Below are positions 9,389-16,674 of a stretch of 64,000 bases of DNA, in pieces (position 1 is the first letter of the stretch; each line of letters starts with the position of its first letter). Source of the stretch: Shewanella psychrophila. GTDB lineage: Bacteria; Pseudomonadota; Gammaproteobacteria; Enterobacterales; Shewanellaceae. The position numbers were made by a program, and so were the translations under genes. The DNA lies in assembly GCF_002005305.1 (NCBI RefSeq), contig NZ_CP014782.1:1984001-2048000 (forward strand), written 5' to 3'. Below the pieces are notes generated by a model, which was not told where the DNA came from, made no database searches, and saw only the letters and a program-made list of their open reading frames with translations.

Positions 9389-9940
9389 TTACTTTTGCCT
9401 GACTTTAACCCGATTATTATTATCACGGCTTTGCCTGATAAGCGCGTCATCGGCAATCTGCATATTAGTCTTGGCTAAACGGTCATAGAGTAAAACATTT
9501 ACCGACGAAGCCAAATTCATGCAACCTATGGTGGGCACATAAACCACGGCGTCGGCTTCATCAATAAGGGCTTGATCTATGGTGCCGTCTTCCGGGCCAA
9601 ACACATAGATGGCTTTATCCGGATGAACAAATTCAGGTAAAGGAATCGCGCCTTCGACTAAATCAACACAGATAAGCTTTACACCATCTGTCTGGGCCGA
9701 TAAAAGATCGTCAATTGCAGTCAAGGGAATATGTTGCCCCACCCTCTTGGTATCAGTATTGTACTGCTCACCTCTATGTTTAGCAGCGAGCGCGTAACGT
9801 TTACCGGTATACAAGATCTCATTGGCCTGATAACAACCTGCGGCTCTCATCACACCGCCCACATTCGTCGGGCTTTTGGGATTAACTAACCCAATTTTAA
9901 CTAGGCTTGTCCTGTCTACACTGCTGGCACAAGTTGTCAC
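9389..9940 (-). CDS. TrmH/SpoU-family RNA methyltransferase
   Basis: SAM-dependent trefoil-knot RNA methyltransferase of 183 residues. Visible SpoU motifs are motif 1 'NPKSPTNVGGVMRAAG' (about 20-35), motif 2 'YVFGPEDGTID' (about 112-122) and motif 3 'VPTIGCMNLASSVNVLLYD' (about 135-153). The target nucleotide cannot be deduced. The start is GTG, overlapping the stop of the upstream yfcL-like gene by 4 nt (translational coupling). Confidence 0.85.
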   Translation of the reverse strand: MTTCASSVDRTSLVKIGLVNPKSPTNVGGVMRAAGCYQANEILYTGKRYALAAKHRGEQYNTDTKRVGQHIPLTAIDDLLSAQTDGVKLICVDLVEGAIPLPEFVHPDKAIYVFGPEDGTIDQALIDEADAVVYVPTIGCMNLASSVNVLLYDRLAKTNMQIADDALIRQSRDNNNRVKVRQK

Positions 9941-10206
9941 GCGCTGAGTCTTTCATTCAATTGTTGCCAAGCAGAAGCGACCAGAGCAAAATCCGTATCA
10001 TCCAGCTCTTTTTTCGCCAGCTCAAGACACACATCCATTTTCTCACCAAGAGCATCGATGCCTTGCACAGTTTCTACTTCTAGCTGAGAGATAGCCACCG
10101 CGAAATGTCCTTGAAGGTAACCACTGGCAAATAGGGCATCTTCATCGCCTTTCGCTACGATATCGTCTATCCACTCATATAATGATGTTTCATACAGCTC
10201 TAACAT
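9937..10206 (-). CDS. yfcL: YfcL family protein
   Basis: Small soluble protein (89 residues), similar in size and pattern to E. coli YfcL (about 92): N-terminal 'YETSLYEWIDDIV', middle 'GYLQGHFAVAISQLE' and a C-terminal helical region. No molecular function is known. It overlaps the following methyltransferase gene by 4 nt, and the NAD-kinase-like gene lies 74 nt upstream on the same strand, suggesting one operon. Confidence 0.75.
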   Translation of the reverse strand: MLELYETSLYEWIDDIVAKGDEDALFASGYLQGHFAVAISQLEVETVQGIDALGEKMDVCLELAKKELDDTDFALVASAWQQLNERLSA

Positions 10207-10280
10207 GGTAACTCCGCTCTTTCTTTATCTATATATGCCGCTCACTGGCAGCAAAACTCAATTTTTAGGTGTTGAACCGA

Positions 10281-11405
10281 TTAATTCAGATCGGGATTAG
10301 CCACCTGATACATGACGTAATCATGGTATCCCGTGATGACTCGATAATAGCCACATAGGTCTTTGTCTAATTCCGGGTCGCCACTATCCACAATTAAGGG
10401 GCGTCCTTCAAGTGCTTTTAACTTAGTTTTTGTCGACAAAATGATGATATTGTCTTTGCCGACACGTTTTATCAGCTCACTGGATAGCTGCTGGTTGCCT
10501 CGACCCAGAATATGCCCTTGTCCGCCGATCAGAGTGATCACTAACTTAACCGACTGTTCTTTAGTCATATCCAATAATTGACTCGCACTGAGATCGGCGC
10601 CAATCACTTGGTGATCCTGGAGCAGATCGACGCCCAACAAGGTATTTTCAACCTGTAACTCACTCATTACGGCGGCGACGGTACTGCCTGAGCCCATGAT
10701 ATACAGATCATCTTCCATATTCTCTATGACTTCAGCTGCGATATCGCTAAGCACCAAGTCATCGACTTCTATTCCGCCCATTTTTACTGCTTGAATAAAC
10801 CTAGGTTCAGCGGGGACCAACATCTCACCATAGCATTTGGCTCTGACAGTGCCTTTTCTGAAGGCCACCTCATCGATATCCATCACATCGGCGCTCATCA
10901 GGCTAACCAGCTCACCATCAAGAAGCATCTTAACGACCATGCCTGATGCGTGTGGCGTAATGCCGTATACGCCTGAGTGGATCTTGACCCCTGCGGGAAC
11001 ACCGAGAACCGGCATGTTTTCATCGGCCACAGAATAAACATCCCGCGCAGTTCCATCACCACCAGCAAACAGCAGCAGATCTAACTCTTCATCTAAAAGA
11101 TATTTAACCATGGCTTGGGTGTCTCTTGCTTCACTCTTACCGAAAACATGATGCACTACACGGACATCGAACCCCATATCTTTGGCCAAGGTTTCACCCA
11201 TATCGCCGGAGGCTGTGATCACTTCAATCTTATCTTGATGGGGTAAGATCACGTCGAGTGCCTGTTGCATACGCAATTGCGCCTTAGGCTTAGCGCCGCG
11301 TGCCAACGCCTCTTCTGCCACACCATCACTGCCCTTGAGTGCTACACTGCCTCCAAGACCTGCGAAAGGGTTGATGATTAACCCCAGACGAAATCTAATT
11401 GCCAT
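10281..11405 (-). CDS. ATP-NAD kinase-like protein (AcoX/NAD kinase superfamily)
   Basis: 374 residues. The nucleotide-binding signature 'LLLFAGGDGTARDV' (about 111-124, GGDGT motif) and 'VPAGVKIHSGVYGITPHASG' mark the ATP-NAD/AcoX kinase family. It begins with 'LGLIINPFAGLGG', typical of the long form. The substrate is not proven for this subfamily; canonical NadK is shorter (about 290 residues). AAGGA lies 6 nt before the ATG. Neighbours (MFS transporter upstream, yfcL downstream) are on the same strand. Confidence 0.85.
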   Translation of the reverse strand: MAIRFRLGLIINPFAGLGGSVALKGSDGVAEEALARGAKPKAQLRMQQALDVILPHQDKIEVITASGDMGETLAKDMGFDVRVVHHVFGKSEARDTQAMVKYLLDEELDLLLFAGGDGTARDVYSVADENMPVLGVPAGVKIHSGVYGITPHASGMVVKMLLDGELVSLMSADVMDIDEVAFRKGTVRAKCYGEMLVPAEPRFIQAVKMGGIEVDDLVLSDIAAEVIENMEDDLYIMGSGSTVAAVMSELQVENTLLGVDLLQDHQVIGADLSASQLLDMTKEQSVKLVITLIGGQGHILGRGNQQLSSELIKRVGKDNIIILSTKTKLKALEGRPLIVDSGDPELDKDLCGYYRVITGYHDYVMYQVANPDLN

Positions 11406-11520
11406 TTACTGTCCTTTAATATGTCTGATAAAACATGCAACTTGTAAAGCAGTTACACATAAGCCTGAAATACCCAAGTTAGGTCTTACGCAAGTCTTGA
11501 ACTCTTTCGGCGCATTAGTT

Positions 11521-12693
11521 TTAAGCTGTGTGCTTATGGCCATCGACCTGCTTAGGTATAAAGTAAACGGCCAACATCGCGAGAAAAGCACATATTGCCG
11601 CGGCCAGCCAAGCTAAGTAAGCCCCTGAGCCGTCTCCCCAGATCATGCCACACAGCCAAGTACCCAGAGCCCCACCGACACCGAAGCTGAGACTAGCATA
11701 TAAAGCTTGGCCTTTGCTTCTGTGACTCACATCGAAGCGACGATGAACAAATTGAATGGATGCAGCATGGACTAAACCGAAGGTAAAAGCATGCAGTAAT
11801 TGACTGACGCCAAGCCAGATAAAGCTATCAACCAAATATGCCATTATCAGCCAACGGATAGCTGTAAGACCTAGGCTAGCTACCAACAACCTGTTGACGC
11901 CGAAGCGACCGATTAAACGCGGCGCTATCATAAACATCAATATTTCGGCCAGAACCCCCAACGCCACATAAATACCCGCGACCGCCTCTGTATAGCCAGA
12001 TTGCTTAAGATAGAGTACGAAGAATCCATAAAATGGCCCCGCGCTCATTTGCAATAATATCGCCGAGATTAAAAACCAGATAATCCCTTTATCTAAGACT
12101 AGTTTAGGCGTGTCGCCTTTCGCCTTTACCACGGCTCTATCCGAGGGTAAAGGCAGTGCACAGAGCAGTAACCCGATGAATAACACCATGCCGACATAGG
12201 GTAAGATCTCTGTGCCCCAAAGGGAAATGCCGAAGCCCACACCCACCACAAAGACCAAATAGCCCAGACTACCAAAACTACGAATGGCGCCGTAACGGGA
12301 GGTATTTTCCCCTAAAGTTTCCAAGGTGATCACTTCCAGCTGTGCCAAGATGGCATTCCAAAAAAAAGTATAAACACACAAGCTAATGGCAAGATAGGTA
12401 AAACTGCCATCATAGAAAAAAGTAAGATAGCTCACCGCTGCCGCAGCGGCTCCCCACTTAACGAGCTGGGCGCGCATGCCTGTTCTATCGGCTACCATGG
12501 CCCAAACATTGGGCGCTATGATCCGCGTAGCCATTAAAATAGCCAACAGAAAGCCTATCTCCTGGGGATTAAAGCCACGATTTTCGAAGAAGACCCCAAG
12601 ATATGGCACCATCACACCTAAGATGGCAAAGAAGAAAAAATAACAGGCGCTGATCCAGCGTAGTTGTGTACTGGCTTGAGATGTCTGATCCAT
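11521..12693 (-). CDS. MFS transporter, HcaT-like
   Basis: 390 residues with about 12 predicted membrane helices, beginning 'SACYFFFFAILGVMVPYLGVFF', which fits the MFS_1-like group of E. coli HcaT (putative 3-phenylpropionate transporter). No aromatic degradation genes are nearby, so the substrate should be left open. It lies 115 nt upstream of the NAD-kinase-like gene. Confidence 0.75.
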   Translation of the reverse strand: MDQTSQASTQLRWISACYFFFFAILGVMVPYLGVFFENRGFNPQEIGFLLAILMATRIIAPNVWAMVADRTGMRAQLVKWGAAAAAVSYLTFFYDGSFTYLAISLCVYTFFWNAILAQLEVITLETLGENTSRYGAIRSFGSLGYLVFVVGVGFGISLWGTEILPYVGMVLFIGLLLCALPLPSDRAVVKAKGDTPKLVLDKGIIWFLISAILLQMSAGPFYGFFVLYLKQSGYTEAVAGIYVALGVLAEILMFMIAPRLIGRFGVNRLLVASLGLTAIRWLIMAYLVDSFIWLGVSQLLHAFTFGLVHAASIQFVHRRFDVSHRSKGQALYASLSFGVGGALGTWLCGMIWGDGSGAYLAWLAAAICAFLAMLAVYFIPKQVDGHKHTA

Positions 12694-12810
12694 GATGTCG
12701 CTTCTTATATAAAACAGCTGCCTGCGTATTTATCGCCGCAACAAGATAAGAGAAAAGGATGATACCGCTTGGTATTAGCCCAACCAGATTGGAATTTATT
12801 TTTTAAATAA

Positions 12811-12852
12811 CAAAACAAAAGAGGCGCCTCCGAATACTAAAGAGGCGCCTCT
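12811..12852 (-). terminator. terminator of aroC
   Basis: On the minus strand, AGAGGCGCCTC and GAGGCGCCTCT (12842-12852 and 12820-12830) pair over an 11-nt loop, followed by TTTTGTTTTG. Each arm is itself the palindrome GAGGCGCCTC, so alternative folds exist. Confidence 0.8.
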
Positions 12853-12881
12853 GGATTTATTTAGCACGCATCAACTTTTGA

Positions 12882-13976
12882 TTAACGCATACCAATATGA
12901 GGTGTTGTGCTGTGCACATCCATATTTTGCGCCCTGTGTCTCAACAGGTGATCCATCAATACAATGGCAAGCATAGCTTCTGCAATAGGAACCGCGCGAA
13001 TGCCAACACAGGGATCATGGCGGCCTTTAGTTATCACCTCGGCAGTCTCACCTTGAGCATTCATGCTCTCGCCAGGAATGCTAATGCTCGACGTCGGCTT
13101 CATGGCAATATGGGCCACTATGGGTTGCCCCGATGAAATGCCGCCTAAAATTCCGCCGGCATGGTTTGAAGCAAAGCCTTCGGGGGACATGAGATCCCTA
13201 TGCTCTGAACCTTTCTGATTTACCACTTCGAAACCATCGCCAATTTCGACACCTTTAACCGCATTGATGCCCATTAGTGCATGGGCAATCTCGGCATCGA
13301 GTCTATCGAAAACGGGCTCACCGAGTCCTACGGGGACACCTGTGGCGACAACAGAGACTTTGGCACCGATAGAGTCACCACTCTTTTTGAGGTCGCGCAT
13401 ATACTCATCGAGCGCCTCAAGTTTAGACGCATCGGGGAAGAAGAAAGCATTTTTCTCAATCTGACTAAAGTCGATTGTTTCGGCCTTAATGGGGCCAAGC
13501 TGAGACAAGTATCCATTGATCTCAATACCATGAACTTGTTTCAGGTATTTCTTAGCAACCGCACCTGCAGCCACACGCATGGCCGTTTCTCTTGCGGATG
13601 CACGCCCGCCACCGCGATAATCACGTAAGCCGTATTTCTGCTGGTAGGTGTAATCTGCATGTCCAGGACGGAACAAGTCTTTGATATTGGAGTAATCTTT
13701 ACTACGCTGATCGGTATTCTCAATCATCAGACCAATCGAGGTACCTGTGGTTTTACCTTCGAATACACCAGATAAAATACGAACCTCATCGGCCTCACGT
13801 CTTGCTGTGGTATAGCGAGAAGTCCCGGGACGACGTCGGTCTAGATCATGTTGCATATCAGCTTCATTGAGCTCGAGTCCCGGTGGGACACCGTCGATAA
13901 TACAACCTAATGCGACACCATGGCTTTCACCAAATGTTGTCACCACAAAATTTTGTCCAATACTGTTTCCCGACAT
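12882..13976 (-). CDS. aroC: chorismate synthase (AroC)
   Basis: Last step of the shikimate pathway: EPSP to chorismate, needing reduced FMN. Length 364 is standard. Signatures: N-terminal 'GESHGVALGCIIDGVPPG' with the conserved His17, 'RPGHADYTYQQKYGLRDYRGGGR' split around 104-126, and 'AGGILGGISSGQPI' (about 273-286), all family motifs. It lies 155 nt downstream of prmB, with an imperfect hairpin (14070-14090) between them. Confidence 0.97.
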   Translation of the reverse strand: MSGNSIGQNFVVTTFGESHGVALGCIIDGVPPGLELNEADMQHDLDRRRPGTSRYTTARREADEVRILSGVFEGKTTGTSIGLMIENTDQRSKDYSNIKDLFRPGHADYTYQQKYGLRDYRGGGRASARETAMRVAAGAVAKKYLKQVHGIEINGYLSQLGPIKAETIDFSQIEKNAFFFPDASKLEALDEYMRDLKKSGDSIGAKVSVVATGVPVGLGEPVFDRLDAEIAHALMGINAVKGVEIGDGFEVVNQKGSEHRDLMSPEGFASNHAGGILGGISSGQPIVAHIAMKPTSSISIPGESMNAQGETAEVITKGRHDPCVGIRAVPIAEAMLAIVLMDHLLRHRAQNMDVHSTTPHIGMR

Positions 13977-14069
13977 CCGCTCTATTAACCTCTGACTGTT
14001 TTAAATACTCTGAATTTGCACACAGGCCGAGATTAGCTTAAATGAGCGGCAAGTGACAAGCTTAAATAA

Positions 14070-14090
14070 GGACTAACTTATTCGTTAGCC
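14070..14090. terminator. hairpin between prmB and aroC
   Basis: GGaCTAAC/GTTAGCC with a 6-nt loop. The T6 tract (14091-14096) is on the plus strand; the minus-strand side has only CTTATTTAAG. As both genes read leftward this is at best a weak attenuator for prmB-aroC read-through. Confidence 0.35.
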
Positions 14091-14131
14091 TTTTTTATCA
14101 CCAGCGCCCATTGAGACTCGTTGAGCCGCGA

Positions 14132-15076
14132 TTATTCGCTGTCTTTGAAGATGGCGAACAGTGATTCATTTTCAACTAGCTGCTCTCGGGTCAAAACAAA
14201 CACACCGTCACCGCCATTTTCGAATGCCACCCAAGTGAACGGAACATCAGGGAACTGCTCCGTCAGGTGAACCATAGAGTTACCTACTTCAACGACCAGT
14301 AAACCATCTGTCGTCATGTAGTCGGCAGCATTTGCCAGAATACGCTTAGTCAAATCTAAGCCGTCACGACCAGAAGCCAAACCAATCTCTGGTTCGTGCT
14401 GGTACTCATCGGGCATGTCACCGATATCTTCGGCATCTACATATGGTGGGTTAGACACGATTAGGTCGTAATGTGGGCCCTTAGGTATCGCAGAAAATAT
14501 ATCCGATTCGATAGGGAATACTCTATCCATAACCCCAAGATTCTCGATATTTATCTGTGCGACATCGAGGGCATCGGCGCTGATATCTAAGGCATCAACT
14601 TCAGCCTCATCGAACTCATAGGCACACGCGATAGCGATACAAGCACTGCCAGTACATAAGTCCAGTACGCGATTAACTGGCTTATTATAAAGCCAAGGGC
14701 TGAAACGATTGGCAATCATCTCGGCAATCGGAGAGCGTGGCACCAATACACGTTCATCGACAAAAAACTCAAGTCCAGCAAACATGACCTTGTTGGTCAA
14801 ATAAGGAACCGGCAGGCGCTCTCTTACACGACGAATAATAAGCTCAACAATTTTATGCTTCTCACTGCTGGTGAGATTAGAGTGGATCACTTGCTGACCT
14901 AACTCTTCAGGCAAATGAAGGGCATGAAAAACTAAGGCGATGGCTTCATCCCAAGCATTATCGGTTCCGTGACCATAATAAATGTTTGCATCATTAAAAC
15001 GGCTCACGCCCCAACGTAGCATATCACCTATGGTTCGTAGCTCGGTTACGGCTTCATCTACAAAAATCTTATCCAA
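14132..15076 (-). CDS. prmB: 50S ribosomal protein L3 glutamine methyltransferase (PrmB)
   Basis: SAM-dependent N5-glutamine methyltransferase acting on L3. It has the SAM motif 'VLDLCTGSACIAIACAY' (about 138-154) and catalytic 'VSNPPY' (about 200-205). It closely resembles E. coli PrmB, including the start MDKIFVDEAV. That start is a TTG codon at 15076, as in E. coli, supported by GGAGTGAG 5 nt upstream. Probably cotranscribed with aroC. Confidence 0.95.
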   Translation of the reverse strand: MDKIFVDEAVTELRTIGDMLRWGVSRFNDANIYYGHGTDNAWDEAIALVFHALHLPEELGQQVIHSNLTSSEKHKIVELIIRRVRERLPVPYLTNKVMFAGLEFFVDERVLVPRSPIAEMIANRFSPWLYNKPVNRVLDLCTGSACIAIACAYEFDEAEVDALDISADALDVAQINIENLGVMDRVFPIESDIFSAIPKGPHYDLIVSNPPYVDAEDIGDMPDEYQHEPEIGLASGRDGLDLTKRILANAADYMTTDGLLVVEVGNSMVHLTEQFPDVPFTWVAFENGGDGVFVLTREQLVENESLFAIFKDSE

Positions 15077-15243
15077 AACTCACTCCAGCATGATTATTCC
15101 GCTTCATTGTAACTGAACTCTATTCATATGGCATCGGATTCAATAAAATAGCACTATGAATAACACCGATCATCTTTATAATTTAGCGTTTATGCTGATT
15201 TATCAGCAACTGCTAACGATTTTAAGGTTTACAAAATAGACAC

Positions 15244-15774
15244 ATGAAAAATAAAGACACCTCTGATGAGCAAGATCTATTTTCATCTATGACTAAAGGG
15301 ATCAAGCCCTTTAAGCAAGATAAGCGTCACTTCAGAGCTGAGCAGAAAGATAAGAAAGTGATCGAGGAGAAAACCCAGCAACTCCATGCCGACAGCTATT
15401 TCTCCGATACCTATCAACCTCACCTGCCCAGTGAAGGTCCGATGCGCTGGTCACGAGATGATATTGATAACTTTGAGCTGAAACGGCTTCGCCGGGGCGA
15501 CTATCAACCTGACTTACTGCTGGATCTGCACGGTATGCGCCAGTCGGAAGCGAAACTTGAACTTGCGGCATTAATTCAAGCCTGTATTAAGCAGCAGAGT
15601 CACTGCTGCTGTGTCATGCACGGTCACGGCACTGGAGTCCTCAAGCAGAATATCCCCATGTGGTTAGCCCAGCATCCACATGTAATGGCCTTTCATAAGG
15701 CACCTAAAGAATGGGGAGGCGATGCAGCATTACTCGTGCTTGTCGATATTGGTGATCTGCCATATAGAAGGTAA
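15244..15774 (+). CDS. smrB: Smr-domain endonuclease SmrB
   Basis: SmrB cleaves mRNA at collided ribosomes and feeds ribosome rescue. The 176-residue protein has the N-terminal extension and a C-terminal Smr domain with 'DLHGMRQSEA' (about 98-107) and 'VMHGHGTGVLK' (about 122-132); both His motifs are intact, and the ending 'HKAPKEWGGDAALLVLVD' is typical. It is divergent from prmB, as in other gammaproteobacteria. Confidence 0.93.
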   Translation: MKNKDTSDEQDLFSSMTKGIKPFKQDKRHFRAEQKDKKVIEEKTQQLHADSYFSDTYQPHLPSEGPMRWSRDDIDNFELKRLRRGDYQPDLLLDLHGMRQSEAKLELAALIQACIKQQSHCCCVMHGHGTGVLKQNIPMWLAQHPHVMAFHKAPKEWGGDAALLVLVDIGDLPYRR

Positions 15775-15775
15775 T

Positions 15776-15797
15776 GGTGCGAGGTGCGAGGTGCGAG
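15776..15797. repeat. three tandem GGTGCGA heptamers
   Basis: GGTGCGA occurs three times head to tail, followed by G, 1 nt after the smrB stop. No dyad and no coding role were seen. Confidence 0.7.
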
Positions 15798-15906
15798 CAG
15801 ATTTAAATTCAAACAGAGAAAACAGTCAACATAACCACTGTTTTCTTGCTGAATAATCTTATTGGTTTTTAAATATATCTAACTAATAGCATGTAACGAC
15901 TAGTAT

Positions 15907-16377
15907 TTAACTAATGGTGTGGGGGGCATGTTGCCATACCAGAGTGGCACATTCGCTATGCTTGTCTATTAATGCTATTCCAGAGGTTGCAAAAAGAGGC
16001 GGCTCAATACCTGCAACCAATTCACTCACCATATAACCCAACAAGGGCATGTGAGCAATCACTAACACTTTGTCGGCTTTAAATTGCTCGGCATAAGCTA
16101 AGGTCAATTCTGCAGCAGTGCTAGGCCTTCCCGCTGGGACTAATTCATCGAGCACTAACCACTTTCTGGGCTCGGGGAAGTGTTTACTGACTTCCTGCCA
16201 ACTTTGCTGTGCTCTCAAGTAGGGGCTGACAAGAACCAGATCAAACTCAAGCACCGTTTTAGCCAGCCAATTACTCATTAAAGAGGTGTGATACCGCCCT
16301 GTATCGGTTAACGTTCGTTCTCTGTCTGAGTGAGCTTGATAGCTCGCTTCACCATGACGCATTAAAAATAGCTGCAT
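15907..16377 (-). CDS. sixA: phosphohistidine phosphatase SixA
   Basis: Histidine-phosphatase-superfamily enzyme removing phosphate from histidine of phosphotransfer proteins. From ATG 16377 it is 156 residues and starts MQLFLMRHGEASY, matching the E. coli start MQVFIMRHG, with the RHG catalytic motif. 'LVSPYLRAQQSW' and 'VIAHMPLLGYMVSELV' are the family's downstream motifs. A longer reading from ATG 16395 adds six residues and is possible. Confidence 0.88.
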   Translation of the reverse strand: MQLFLMRHGEASYQAHSDRERTLTDTGRYHTSLMSNWLAKTVLEFDLVLVSPYLRAQQSWQEVSKHFPEPRKWLVLDELVPAGRPSTAAELTLAYAEQFKADKVLVIAHMPLLGYMVSELVAGIEPPLFATSGIALIDKHSECATLVWQHAPHTIS

Positions 16378-16565
16378 ACCACTCTCGCTACTCATGTTTC
16401 TCGTTATATGCCAATTGTAGCCGCAAAAGTCATCGGCACAAACCCTATTTAAGTTATTAATTAGTCAAATAGACTTAGGATTTCTTTATCTTTCAAATTC
16501 GAGGCTATAAACGGATAATATTTAACCACTATAGAGACTTGCTAAAGAAGGATAAGGGGACCAAT

Positions 16566-16631
16566 ATGTATTACTCGCTTTTTATTTCAGATAAAATAGC
16601 TAGTATTTTTTTAATGATACCTCATAGTTAA
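16566..16631 (+). CDS. possible 21-residue upstream ORF before the M16 peptidase
   Basis: ATG at 16566 is preceded by AAGGGGA with a 5-nt spacer, a strong Shine-Dalgarno sequence. The 21-codon frame (starting MYYSLF, hydrophobic, ending IPHS) stops at TAA 16629-16631, 43 nt before the peptidase start. It may be a leader peptide or a chance frame; no homologue is known to me. Confidence 0.3.
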   Translation: MYYSLFISDKIASIFLMIPHS

Positions 16632-16674
16632 CTGTGTATATGAGCCTATTGATAAATCAGACGGAGCCTTCTAC

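Noticed and set aside
12821..12851. Twin GAGGCGCCTC palindromes as regulatory sites
   Set aside because: They form the stem of the aroC terminator followed by a U-rich tract on the minus strand.
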